From contig CAZEFI010000007.1 in NCBI GenBank assembly GCA_964511425.1, forward strand, positions 1-64,000: a stretch of DNA of 64,000 nt, read 5' to 3'. The notes below the pieces were generated by a model, which saw nothing but the letters and a program-made list of their open reading frames with translations, made no database searches and was not told the DNA's origin. This DNA is from Bin55 sp964511425 (lineage in GTDB: Bacteria > Pseudomonadota > Gammaproteobacteria > Pseudomonadales > Azotimanducaceae). This document shows positions 27,628 through 37,223 of the stretch, one piece after another (position 1 is the first letter of the stretch; each line of letters begins with the position of its first letter). The position numbers and the translations under genes are program-made.

Positions 27628-30600
27628 GTGCTCGTTCGTAACATCCTAGTCGTTGAAGGTAGGTCGGAGCATCTACAAGTGTTTAACGTTTTATTCAAGA
27701 ATCACGTCAAATTAGTATTACAACAGTCCCTTTATTGGGGATCTGCACTGTTTGTGATCACTTTTGCCTTCGTTCTGTACAACTTGTACTTTGTCGATCA
27801 AGCCACGACTTTTTGGGAAGGTGAAACCTCTCCGCCAGCAAGGTACATGGTGATCTATTTGGGGGGAATTCCCCTTGTTCTCATGATGTTGGTTTCTTGT
27901 TTCCTAAGTATTCGAACACTCGCCAAAGATTCCCATTCTCGGATCGAAGAAGTATTGCTAACAAAACCGTTTGGAAACCTTGTTCACGCTCTGAGCGCGA
28001 CTCTCGCTTCAACGCTACTGTGTGCACTTCCGATCATCGGCTTCATTTTCGGTGTGTACCTAGTAACACTTACACAAGGATGGTTCAATGCCGATGTCGC
28101 TGAACCGTTTGAATTCGTGAGTGTGAGCGTTTTTTTGTGCTTTACCACGATTGTTTCGCTCAACTTTGTTAGTTTACTTTGTTATTACGTTTACGCGACT
28201 TTTAAAGTTGCAATTCTGGGTCTCCTCGCGAGTGCAGCGATAGTCATTCTCGCTATCTACTTATTCACCCGTGTCTCGTTTAACCAGTTCGTCTTCTTTG
28301 AATTTTTACCCCTTGTTGGAGATGTAGCCTCAGACATGATTGGGAATAAGCTCAAATTCCTCGATTACACTCGGTTTATCCTCTTTCTTTGCCTGGGTGC
28401 GACATTGACCGTCGGCGCAACCTGGTTGAAATCGCGGCGCGATGAGCAAGAAAGAATCCGTGCGATATTAATCGGACACTTTGGTGCGATCACCTGCATA
28501 AGTTTCTCGATCTTACTCGCGAGCTGGTTCAATCACTCGTCGAACGAAAGTAGTTGGAAACGGCATCTTATACATGGTACGGACGGCATGACATTGGATT
28601 TTCAGCGCATAACCGGACGAGTTGACCTAAGACCCGGAAAAGCTATGGAAGCTGAGATCACCATCATTGGGACTTCGACAGACAACATTGCACCAAGAGA
28701 TGAGTTAGTGTTCTGGCTCAACCCTGGTTTCAAAGTTAATTGGGTTCAGGATGATGGTGGGGACCTTCCATTTGCACGAGATGGGAGCAGTCTCCGCGTG
28801 ACTTTACGTCGAGGGATAGATCCCGGCGAAAGTGTGGAAATCACCATTCAATATCGAGGAAAACCCAACACCCTATACGGATATCACGACAGTGCTCTCG
28901 ATGTAGAAAAAGTACCTTTTTGGGACCAATTAATCTCCTATTATGGAATGAGTGCTAGCGTCTTTGATCGAAAGTACGTCGCGTTGCCCCATGCAACACA
29001 TTGGCTACCGACTTCGACCATGCAGTCAACACTGGGTGCCGGCAGCATCGACTTCACAGAAGCAAATTTGTCCATTACGGTACCGAAAAATTGGGTGACT
29101 ACATTGACCGGGAACGTTACCACACAAGAACTTAGCTCGACCGACGAAAGATTACGCGCGCTCCGATTTACCTCTCGATCACCAATGGCTGGTATTAGTT
29201 TGTATGCGAGTGATATGAACAAATATGCGACCTACCTAGATCCCATTGATCTGTCGTTGGAACTGTACGCTTCGGATCGACACCTACGTTCATATCAAAC
29301 CAAGGAAGACAACGAGAAATACTTGCCAGTCTTCAAATCATGGTTGATCGACAAGATTGAGGAGGCACGAGCCTTAGGGTATTCCTTCCCTTGTGATTCC
29401 TATCGTTTAATAGCAGTACCGAGTAACCTGCGACTTTACGGTGGAGGAAGTTTGATGAACTCTACTATGACGGAACCGTGCACGTATTTAATTCGAGAGC
29501 ACGGTGCTATTGCATCAAACCCGAGACCCATCCCGAAATTTAGAGGGGAAGATTTCGACTATACACCCATGTATCGAAATCAACTTGAAAGCTACTTCGA
29601 CTCACGGCACAATGGTGAGAACTTAGCTCTCAGCTTACCCAACCATTACTTCGAATTTCAAACAGGAATTGTAGGATCTGAAGGGTTGTTCTTGAAGAAG
29701 ATATTGTCCTACCTTCACAATCACACATGGTCTCGGGTACCACCTAATCCCACACCCTATTCACCGAGCGTTTTCTTTCCTCGCGCGATGCAAGTTAGAA
29801 GAATATCGCCGAAAGCAGAGTTTCTAGCTGACTTTCACGGTATGGTGCAGCAGATGGACGAAGCTACACTGCAAATGGTCTTAGGAAACGAGTTGTCTAT
29901 GCGAAAATCCTTGACCACCTATGTCAAACGATACACTAGACATATCGATCAAACGGGAGTGGTTTTCAGACGCTTCTTGGAAAGCGACGCAGTAGTAAAT
30001 ATAGCTGTTCACAATAGCTTGCAAACTCTCACAAATCTCGAACCCAACGCCCTAAGACAAGAAGCGATTCGACTACGCTGTATAGCACTAGCAGAGAAAA
30101 TATATACGATTCTTGGCCGGGCGGACTCGAGGTTACTCTTGCAAGAAATTTCAAACATATTTCAATATCAAAACATTAATGTATCCGATGTATTCGACAT
30201 CGCTGATTCGCTTGATCTACCCGTGAGAGAAATCATGGCTGGATGGTTTGATGAAACTGAGCAATTTCATTTTTCGTTTTCTCCAGCAACGTATTCACAA
30301 CACATAAATCCGGATACCCAAAAAACTTACTACCAAATTAGATTTGCTGTTGCCAATTCGGGAAGCACCACGGGAGTGTTTCACTCGAGTCTCCGCGTTG
30401 CTCCCCCGGCAACCGAGTCTGGTTTCTCAATGAGTTCAGGGGAAGATCGAGAACTTTGGTTAACAAATTTGAACAATTCGGTTTACGACAGAGGACCACG
30501 CCTATTAATCCCAGCTGGCTCAAGCCGGGAAGTTGGGATCGTAACATCACGCGTTCCTTACCGAGTGAATCTCTCGTCATCCGATGTATCGTTCGTGAAT

Positions 30601-31203
30601 GAGGTCAGTTTATTGGTGCAACTCGAATCTCCGGTCGGAGATCTAGCGGAGCAAGATCCACTCGAAGGTACGTGGCCAAGTACTTGGGCACCGGAACCAA
30701 TTCATGGCGTTGTCATCGACGATGTCGATTTACCTGTCCAGCACGTTGACGATGGAATTATCTCCTACGATAAAAATTTGGAAATTTTTGACTTCGGTGG
30801 TGCGTGGGGTACCTCACGAAAGTCTTTCGTTTATACAGAAAATTTGAAGAAAGCGAAAGTGTTCTTGGAATCTGAGCTACCTGCCAGAGATAAGTGGCAA
30901 ATCGAGTTCCACGTCCCAGATATTCGTGGTGCTCAAAACATCGGACACCGGAAAAGACGGATGATGGTATCGGGACGAACGTACTTCCGAGGCAAGTTCG
31001 AGGGAGGGTACGAAATAGAGATCTCAAACGGTGATCAAAAAGAGACGTTTGAGACTGAAGTGTACAAAAGCGACTACGGTTGGCACACAATCGGGCGTGC
31101 GGAACTTACGGCTGGATCCGTAGATGTCACCATCAAACCAAAGCTAGGGACAGAACAACTCTTTTTCGATGCTATGCGGTTTGTGCGCGCTAGTGAAGAG
31201 TAG
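27628..31203 (+). CDS. ABC-2-like permease fused to M1-peptidase-like and golvesin-like domains
   Basis: A 1191-residue membrane protein starting at GTG 27628. Residues up to about 315 hold seven or so membrane helices in ABC-2 permease style. Residues about 325-560 resemble the beta-rich N-terminal part of M1 aminopeptidases (THWLPTSTMQS then ITVPKNW), and VPSNLRLYGGGSLM then LIREHGA resembles the peptidase region seen in known permease/M1 fusions. I see no HExxH zinc motif and no GAMEN, so peptidase activity is unlikely. The final 120 residues (FDFGGAWG to GWHTIGRAELTAGSVDVTI) look like a golvesin/xanthan-lyase C-terminal domain. No ATPase gene is adjacent. A role in envelope export or assembly is only inferred. 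Confidence 0.7.
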   Translation: MLVRNILVVEGRSEHLQVFNVLFKNHVKLVLQQSLYWGSALFVITFAFVLYNLYFVDQATTFWEGETSPPARYMVIYLGGIPLVLMMLVSCFLSIRTLAKDSHSRIEEVLLTKPFGNLVHALSATLASTLLCALPIIGFIFGVYLVTLTQGWFNADVAEPFEFVSVSVFLCFTTIVSLNFVSLLCYYVYATFKVAILGLLASAAIVILAIYLFTRVSFNQFVFFEFLPLVGDVASDMIGNKLKFLDYTRFILFLCLGATLTVGATWLKSRRDEQERIRAILIGHFGAITCISFSILLASWFNHSSNESSWKRHLIHGTDGMTLDFQRITGRVDLRPGKAMEAEITIIGTSTDNIAPRDELVFWLNPGFKVNWVQDDGGDLPFARDGSSLRVTLRRGIDPGESVEITIQYRGKPNTLYGYHDSALDVEKVPFWDQLISYYGMSASVFDRKYVALPHATHWLPTSTMQSTLGAGSIDFTEANLSITVPKNWVTTLTGNVTTQELSSTDERLRALRFTSRSPMAGISLYASDMNKYATYLDPIDLSLELYASDRHLRSYQTKEDNEKYLPVFKSWLIDKIEEARALGYSFPCDSYRLIAVPSNLRLYGGGSLMNSTMTEPCTYLIREHGAIASNPRPIPKFRGEDFDYTPMYRNQLESYFDSRHNGENLALSLPNHYFEFQTGIVGSEGLFLKKILSYLHNHTWSRVPPNPTPYSPSVFFPRAMQVRRISPKAEFLADFHGMVQQMDEATLQMVLGNELSMRKSLTTYVKRYTRHIDQTGVVFRRFLESDAVVNIAVHNSLQTLTNLEPNALRQEAIRLRCIALAEKIYTILGRADSRLLLQEISNIFQYQNINVSDVFDIADSLDLPVREIMAGWFDETEQFHFSFSPATYSQHINPDTQKTYYQIRFAVANSGSTTGVFHSSLRVAPPATESGFSMSSGEDRELWLTNLNNSVYDRGPRLLIPAGSSREVGIVTSRVPYRVNLSSSDVSFVNEVSLLVQLESPVGDLAEQDPLEGTWPSTWAPEPIHGVVIDDVDLPVQHVDDGIISYDKNLEIFDFGGAWGTSRKSFVYTENLKKAKVFLESELPARDKWQIEFHVPDIRGAQNIGHRKRRMMVSGRTYFRGKFEGGYEIEISNGDQKETFETEVYKSDYGWHTIGRAELTAGSVDVTIKPKLGTEQLFFDAMRFVRASEE

Positions 31204-31443
31204 GCGTGCCCAGTGAATTTTTCGACCATGAGAGTTGAGAGGTTGAAACACGGCACAGAAAAAGAGTTTCTTGATATGCTCTCTCACAAAGTCGCGACGA
31301 TCTGAACCTATAGAGATCGATCGCGAGCAAAATGAACGTATCGCTATAGGTAGGGGTAGTTGCTCTCCATGGCACTTTTGCGTGCTAACTTTAAGACTTT
31401 ACTCTGACACTTAGTCTTCGGAAAGTCTGTTTCTGAATAGTCG

Positions 31444-31881
31444 TTATTTGGGTTCGATATCTAATATGGTCGATGAACCACCGACAATTTGTACACGCGT
31501 TCCTTTCGGGATCGCAGTATCAGAACGTACCGACCACCGAGTATCGCCAATTTGCGTGCTGATTTGCCCAGGGCTGCTCAATGCATCTTCCATGACAAAT
31601 TCGGTACCCACCATACTTCCGACTTTGTCATGCCACTCAACATCCTTCTTGGGATCGGTTGTACGAAAGAATTTGTAGTAAATGAAGGTTGCGGTGGTCG
31701 CAGTGATTGCAAAGATGACAATCTGTACGATAGCATCCAAATTTGGAAAGATGAAAGCAACGACTGCCATCGCAATTCCCGCAACAGCAATTCCTAATAG
31801 AAATCCACCAGCTCCTAGAACTTCTGCTACCCCAAAAACCAATCCGACTCCTAACCAAATAAGAGCCCACATATTGTTCAT
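31444..31881 (-). CDS. NfeD-like membrane protein
   Basis: A 145-residue protein with three membrane helices in its first 75 residues and a C-terminal OB-fold domain (GTEFVMEDALSSPGQISTQIGD through TRVQIVGG). This is the short NfeD/YbbK form lacking a ClpP-like protease domain. Its ATG overlaps the stop of the SPFH gene by four bases (ATGA), the standard pairing; NfeD partners are thought to act with stomatin-like proteins in membrane microdomains. Confidence 0.86.
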   Translation of the reverse strand: MNNMWALIWLGVGLVFGVAEVLGAGGFLLGIAVAGIAMAVVAFIFPNLDAIVQIVIFAITATTATFIYYKFFRTTDPKKDVEWHDKVGSMVGTEFVMEDALSSPGQISTQIGDTRWSVRSDTAIPKGTRVQIVGGSSTILDIEPK

Positions 31882-32822
31882 CGTCGTATTCCTCCTTGCG
31901 AAGAGTCGTCTCGTGAAATCTCTTTAACGATTTCGCTAATCCCTGCAATCGAACCGATTACGTTGGCTGCTTCCAACGGAATCATCATGACTTTATTGTT
32001 TTGAGAAGTTGCAAGTTGCCCGAGTGCATCAACATACTTCTGCGCCACGAAGTAATTTATCGCTTGGTTATCACCCTGAGCGATCGCTTCAGACACCATC
32101 CGAGTCGCGTTTGCTTCGGCTTCCGCTAGCCTTTCCCGTGCTTCAGCTTCCCGTCGAGCTGCTTCCAACTCTCCATCTGCTTCAAGAATGGCTGACTGCT
32201 TTTGCCCTTCAGCGACTTGGATTGCCGCTTCGCGCTCTCCTTCCGCTTCCAATATCTGAGCTCGCTTCTCTCGCTCAGCCTTCATTTGTCGTCCCATGGC
32301 TTCTACCAAGTCGGCCGGTGGGGCTACATCGCGAATTTCGATGCGCGTAACTTTGGTACCCCACGGATCGGTCGCTTGATCAACTTTTTTCAGTAGTTCC
32401 ACATTAATTCGATCTCGATTCGATAGGATTTCATCAAGTTCCATTGAACCGAGAACCGCACGGATGTTAGTCATTACAAGATTCTTAGTTGCAAGCTCTA
32501 GGTTCGAAATTTGGTATGCGGCCTTAGCCGCGTCGAGCACCTGATAAAAACAAATTGCATCACAGGTTACCAGTGCATTGTCCGAGGAAATCACATCCTG
32601 AGCTGCAATGTCTAGGACTTGTTCCATCATGTTGAATTTCAGTCCAACTGCCTCAACGACCGGCGTAAGCAGATTCAGTCCAGGCGTTATCGTTCGAGTG
32701 TACTTACCAAAGCGCTCAACCGTCCAATGAAATCCTTGAGGTACTATGCGAATGGCTCGCAGAATCACTACAAGGGCGAATAACAAAATTAAACCGACGA
32801 CAACGGCGATTACTACTTCCAT
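31878..32822 (-). CDS. SPFH/stomatin-like membrane protein, QmcA type
   Basis: A 314-residue band-7 protein. One N-terminal membrane helix (about 3-24) is followed by the SPFH domain (IRIVPQGFHWTVERFGKY onward, with the characteristic ERFGKY), then a long alanine/glutamate-rich coiled coil (about 185-245) and a hydrophobic C-terminal segment. It is the bacterial paralogue of stomatin, thought to form large membrane scaffolds that regulate FtsH-type proteases or membrane order. The NfeD partner is translationally coupled downstream. Confidence 0.9.
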   Translation of the reverse strand: MEVVIAVVVGLILLFALVVILRAIRIVPQGFHWTVERFGKYTRTITPGLNLLTPVVEAVGLKFNMMEQVLDIAAQDVISSDNALVTCDAICFYQVLDAAKAAYQISNLELATKNLVMTNIRAVLGSMELDEILSNRDRINVELLKKVDQATDPWGTKVTRIEIRDVAPPADLVEAMGRQMKAEREKRAQILEAEGEREAAIQVAEGQKQSAILEADGELEAARREAEARERLAEAEANATRMVSEAIAQGDNQAINYFVAQKYVDALGQLATSQNNKVMMIPLEAANVIGSIAGISEIVKEISRDDSSQGGIRR

Positions 32823-32879
32823 ATCAGCACTCCTACCATATGGTTAAAAGAAAAGCAAAAATCGTGCCCAGCATTGTAT

Positions 32880-34076
32880 TCAACCTCCCGACGGTACCTC
32901 TTCAAAGGGAATACCTTTATCGACACGCACATCTTGCGGTAATCCTAAAACACGTTCCGCTAGTATATTGAGCATGATTTCATCCGTACCACCGGCGATG
33001 CGATATCCGGGTGAATTTAAAAACGCGTCAAAGTATTTCGCGCGTTCAACATTTGCAAGCATCCCAGCCAGTTCCAATAAATCCAAAGCGAATGAGGCCA
33101 TATCCTGAACTTTTGAAGCACCAACGAGCTTGCCGATAGAGTGCTCAGGACCCGGAGTTTCACCGCGTGAAAGAGCAGTAAGAGCACGATATTCTGTGTA
33201 GCGCAAACCGCTCTCTTGACAATACCAGTTTGCCAGCGCACTTCGAACTTGTGAATCGTCAATCGCGGGACGACCATCTATAGTTAAACGACTCGCAAGA
33301 TTGAAGACACTCTTGAACGCAACATTACCATCTCCCGATCCTAATTCTGCCCGTTCATTCATCAAAGTCGTGAGTGCAACTTGCCAACCTTGGCCTACCG
33401 CCCCTAATCGATGCGTGTCTGGTACTTGTACGTTTCGGAAAAAAACTTCGTTGAAATTTGAAGCCCCGGATATTTGTTTGATCGGTTTAACGTCAATTCC
33501 GGGAGACTTCATGTCGAGGACGAAATAAGTCAATCCCTCATGCTTGGGTACAGTGGGATTGGTTCGTACGACAAGGATTCCGAAATCACTGTAATGTGCG
33601 CCTGAAGTCCATATTTTTTGCCCATTCAAAACCCAGTTCTGTCCGTCTCGGATCGCACGTGAATTTATTCCAGCAAGATCGGAACCGGCTGAAGGTTCGC
33701 TAAACAATTGACACCAAATGTGTTCCCCCGAGGCTAGCGCAGGTAAGTATTGCCGCTTTTGGTCGCTAGTTGCCCAATCCATTAAGGTCGGTGCCACCAT
33801 CCCTATCCCGATGTCAAATATACCGGAGGGTACGTTCCGCTTTGATTCCTCCTGTCGCCAAATTACCTGTTCAATTACAGAAGCGTTTCGACCGCCAAAT
33901 TCTTCTGGCCAACGAATGCATGCCCAACCCGCATCATATTTCCTTCGTTGCCAAAGCTTACACCGCTGTATCTCATCCAATCCCGCTAGTTCATACTTGG
34001 TTGGCTCATTGTTTTGCAACCAACTTCGAACTTCTTGCCGAAATCTAGCTTCTGTCGGTGTGTCGTTGAAATCCAA
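32880..34076 (-). CDS. Acyl-CoA dehydrogenase family protein
   Basis: FAD-dependent dehydrogenase, 398 residues, with a TTG start. The central beta domain shows CQLFSEPSAGSDLAG, the usual FAD/substrate segment, then LNGQKIWTSGAHYSDFGI, and the C-terminal helical bundle ends in GTDEIMLNILAERVLGLPQD. It is the larger of two adjacent, dissimilar acyl-CoA dehydrogenases; such pairs form heteromeric enzymes in sterol side-chain and related acyl catabolism. The substrate is not evident. Confidence 0.9.
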   Translation of the reverse strand: MDFNDTPTEARFRQEVRSWLQNNEPTKYELAGLDEIQRCKLWQRRKYDAGWACIRWPEEFGGRNASVIEQVIWRQEESKRNVPSGIFDIGIGMVAPTLMDWATSDQKRQYLPALASGEHIWCQLFSEPSAGSDLAGINSRAIRDGQNWVLNGQKIWTSGAHYSDFGILVVRTNPTVPKHEGLTYFVLDMKSPGIDVKPIKQISGASNFNEVFFRNVQVPDTHRLGAVGQGWQVALTTLMNERAELGSGDGNVAFKSVFNLASRLTIDGRPAIDDSQVRSALANWYCQESGLRYTEYRALTALSRGETPGPEHSIGKLVGASKVQDMASFALDLLELAGMLANVERAKYFDAFLNSPGYRIAGGTDEIMLNILAERVLGLPQDVRVDKGIPFEEVPSGG

Positions 34077-34102
34077 TTGTCGTATCTCTTAACGTAAAAC
34101 CT

Positions 34103-35218
34103 TTATGCAGCTCTATTTCGTCGTTCATGAGCGGTTATCAAGCGATCTTGCCACCATTGTTCGCTGCCTATGTTCAAGGACAGTAGTTTAGATCTCCGGT
34201 AGTACAAGTGACAGTCGAACTCCCACGTAAAGCCCATCCCGCCATGTGTTTGAATATTCTCTTTAGTCGTGTAGCTAAATGCTTGGATCGCGCTCACCCG
34301 ACAAGTCGCCGCGGCAAGAGGTAAATCTGCATGATTTCCAGCAAGAGCCCACGTTCCCCAATAACAATTCGAACGAGCTAACGTGTGCTTCACGTACATC
34401 TGCGCTAGTCTGTTTTTGATCGTCTGAAAGCTACCTATTGGCCGACCAAAAGCATAACGAGACTTGGCGTATTCGATGGCTTGTGTCAGCGCGCTTTCAG
34501 TTCCTCCAACCTGTTCCCAGGCGAACATAACAGCTGCTCGATCAAGCACATCGTTAACCTGCTCCCAACCACGTCCCACTACGCCGATTAACTCAGCTGA
34601 CGACGTATCGAATTTCAGATTAGCGTGGGATCGCGACGGGTCAATAGTCTCAACAGACTCGCTTACGAGATCACGAGATTCGACACTGTAGAGACTCAAA
34701 CCTTTGTCCTCATCAGAACGAGCTAGAACCATCACTAAATCTGCAATGTCTCCGTCCGGTACGGCAATTTTTTTGCCCGTAAGCTTCCCGTTCCGTGCGA
34801 CGGTTTGCACATTCTGAGGTGTCGGTCTACCAAGATCCTCAGCGAGAGCTAAAGTACCAATCACTTCTCCCGACGCTAACCTTGGCAACCATTCCCTTCG
34901 TTGCGCCGGAGATCCATTTCGCAACAAAAGCTCAGCAGCTAAGTACACTGACGACGCGAACGGGACCGGAGCGAGAGCACGACCAAGTTCTTCTGCAATG
35001 ACCGCGAGTTCGTAGTAACTAAGACCTAAACCTTCATATTCTTCGGGAATTACGGTAGCTAACCAGCCAAGATCAGATATTTTTTTCCACAATTCCTTAT
35101 CAAAAGGTTCGTTCCCTTCTAAAATTCTCCGAACCGCAGTAGTTGAACATTCCTGGGTAAGGAAAGCACGAGCTTGTCCTCTGAGCAATTCCTGTTCTTT
35201 AGAGAATTCGAAGTTCAA
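34103..35218 (-). CDS. Acyl-CoA dehydrogenase family protein, smaller partner
   Basis: A 371-residue acyl-CoA dehydrogenase-like protein upstream of a second such gene on the same strand, 26 bases apart. Its central region is less canonical (GTLALAEDLGRPTPQN in place of the usual T.P..GSD segment), while the C-terminal bundle retains FGRPIGSFQTIKNRLAQM and IQTHGGMGFTWEFD. That combination is typical of the subunit with reduced FAD or catalytic features in heterotetrameric enzymes. Start at ATG 35218. Confidence 0.88.
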   Translation of the reverse strand: MNFEFSKEQELLRGQARAFLTQECSTTAVRRILEGNEPFDKELWKKISDLGWLATVIPEEYEGLGLSYYELAVIAEELGRALAPVPFASSVYLAAELLLRNGSPAQRREWLPRLASGEVIGTLALAEDLGRPTPQNVQTVARNGKLTGKKIAVPDGDIADLVMVLARSDEDKGLSLYSVESRDLVSESVETIDPSRSHANLKFDTSSAELIGVVGRGWEQVNDVLDRAAVMFAWEQVGGTESALTQAIEYAKSRYAFGRPIGSFQTIKNRLAQMYVKHTLARSNCYWGTWALAGNHADLPLAAATCRVSAIQAFSYTTKENIQTHGGMGFTWEFDCHLYYRRSKLLSLNIGSEQWWQDRLITAHERRNRAA

Positions 35219-35290
35219 GATACGGCGACGATAATAAGTTCAGAGTAGCAAAATATGAGAAGATTTTAGTGTCCCGGGTACGTTTGCAAC

Positions 35291-37219
35291 ATGGTTGATT
35301 TTGATTACCGAAGTATCGGATTCGTCCGCGTGGGCGCAGTTGCTCCTGGAACGCAACTAGCCGATCCTCAGGCGAACGCAGAGATCATGTTCGGGCACTA
35401 CCAAGAAATGACTGATGCTGGATGCGCGATCGTGTTATTTCCAGAACTGTCCCTAACGGGATATAGCTGCGAGGACCTGTTCTACACTCATGAATTACGA
35501 GCACAGACCATAAACGCTATTTGCTTCTTAGCTGCTCAGTCGAAAGAAGAGGTGCTAGTGTTCGGTGCTCCCTTGACGTTCGGCTCCACGAAACAAATAC
35601 TGAACTGTGCTCTTGTCTGCGCCCAAGGCGAAGTCGTAGGTGCTGTACCGAAAATCGCAATACCGAACCACGGCGAATTTTATGAACAACGATGGTTTAC
35701 TTCGGGCGAGGATGTCGAATGGCTCTGCCGGCTTGAAGGAGAGGAATTTATCGTTAGTGCTAACCAAACATTTTCGGTTGGGATGGACGTGAAGTTTGGT
35801 ATCGAAATCTGTGAGGATCTTTGGGTACCGAATTCACCATCTCATAAGTTGGTTGCTAACGGTGCTGAATTAATCCTTAATCTTTCTGCGAGCAATAATC
35901 TCGTCACGAAAACAGCCTATCGACGTGATTTAGTTCGGGTACAGAGTGCTAAATGTGCTTGTGCATACATGATGGCTAGTGCCGGACCATCGGAATCCTC
36001 AAAAGATACCGTGTATGGTGGACATCTACTCGCTTATGAAAACGGAGACTTGTTAGGTGAGTCAGCGCGCCATTTGGACTTGCACAAACAGTTGATCGTC
36101 GACTTTGACATTCACCGTATTGCGTTTGAACGCGCTCGATCATCTACGTTTCCACCTCCAGATATGGACGACGAAATATTGGATATTCCTTTACCTCCGA
36201 CACCGCCATTGACGGAGACTGTGCGCAAGGTCAACCCGACCCCATTTGTACCGAACGACGATGACCAACTAAATACACGATTAAGTGAAATTTTTGATAT
36301 TCAAGTTCTTGGACTGACACGCCGCATGCAAGCTGCCAGGAAATCAAACCTCGTGCTCGGACTGTCCGGTGGAGTTGACTCTACACTTGCGCTCTTAGTG
36401 AGTATTGAAGCACTTCGTGCGTTTACTGAATGGAACGGACAACTAATCGCTGTTACGATGCCTGGATTTGGCACCTCGAAACACACTTTAACGTCCGTTC
36501 GCGAACTTGCCTCGGCAACGAAAATTCAACTCAAGGAACTGGACATTAAAGATGCGGTCCAGACACACCTCGAACTAATCGAACATGATGGTTCTCGCGA
36601 TGTTACTTTCGAAAACGCTCAAGCTCGAGAACGCACCAAAATTCTCTTCAATCTGGCTAATTTACACGACGGAATCGTCGTGGGATCTGGGAACATGTCC
36701 GAACTTGCGCTCGGTTGGTGCACGTATAGTGGTGACCACATGAGTTCCTACAACGTGAACGTGGGCGTACCAAAGACCCTCGTTCGATGTCTCGTGCGTT
36801 GGTACTCGCAAACATTCGCCAAGTCCGACTTTCGATCGGTCTTAGATCGCATTCTGAAAACTCCTTCATCACCCGAGTTGTTGGAACCGAAAGGGGAGAA
36901 AATCTCCCAAGAAACTGAGAAAATCATCGGTCCCTATGAAGTCCACGACTTCTTTCTTTATTACTTTATGCGTACTGGTGCAACCGTTCGCAAACTCTAC
37001 GAGCTCGCTAAACTTGCGTTCGCCGATAGTTACACACCGCAAGATTTGAAGTTGTACTTGACTATCTTTGTCGATCGCTTTTACCGCTCCCAATTTAAAC
37101 GCACGACTTTACCACCGGGACCCAAAGTAGGAACGATCGGCCTGTCTCCACGATCCGATTGGCGCATGCCGGACGAAGTTGACCCTAGTCACATCATGGA
37201 GGAGGTACGCCATCTTTAA
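35291..37219 (+). CDS. nadE: Glutamine-dependent NAD(+) synthetase
   Basis: Last step of NAD synthesis: amidation of nicotinate adenine dinucleotide, using ammonia released from glutamine. The 642-residue chain has an N-terminal nitrilase-type glutaminase with the triad Glu52 (FPELS), Lys121 (AVPKIA) and Cys174 (EICEDLW), and a C-terminal synthetase with the PP-loop LGLSGGVDST. This is the long form, as in mycobacteria. ATG 35291 follows the divergent acyl-CoA dehydrogenase promoter region. The next gene begins four bases after its stop. Confidence 0.95.
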   Translation: MVDFDYRSIGFVRVGAVAPGTQLADPQANAEIMFGHYQEMTDAGCAIVLFPELSLTGYSCEDLFYTHELRAQTINAICFLAAQSKEEVLVFGAPLTFGSTKQILNCALVCAQGEVVGAVPKIAIPNHGEFYEQRWFTSGEDVEWLCRLEGEEFIVSANQTFSVGMDVKFGIEICEDLWVPNSPSHKLVANGAELILNLSASNNLVTKTAYRRDLVRVQSAKCACAYMMASAGPSESSKDTVYGGHLLAYENGDLLGESARHLDLHKQLIVDFDIHRIAFERARSSTFPPPDMDDEILDIPLPPTPPLTETVRKVNPTPFVPNDDDQLNTRLSEIFDIQVLGLTRRMQAARKSNLVLGLSGGVDSTLALLVSIEALRAFTEWNGQLIAVTMPGFGTSKHTLTSVRELASATKIQLKELDIKDAVQTHLELIEHDGSRDVTFENAQARERTKILFNLANLHDGIVVGSGNMSELALGWCTYSGDHMSSYNVNVGVPKTLVRCLVRWYSQTFAKSDFRSVLDRILKTPSSPELLEPKGEKISQETEKIIGPYEVHDFFLYYFMRTGATVRKLYELAKLAFADSYTPQDLKLYLTIFVDRFYRSQFKRTTLPPGPKVGTIGLSPRSDWRMPDEVDPSHIMEEVRHL

Positions 37220-37223
37220 TACG

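Noticed and set aside
31380..31430. AGACTTT/AAAGTCT inverted repeat after the large membrane protein
   Set aside because: The stem is seven pairs with a 21-base loop and no T-run, so it is not a credible terminator.
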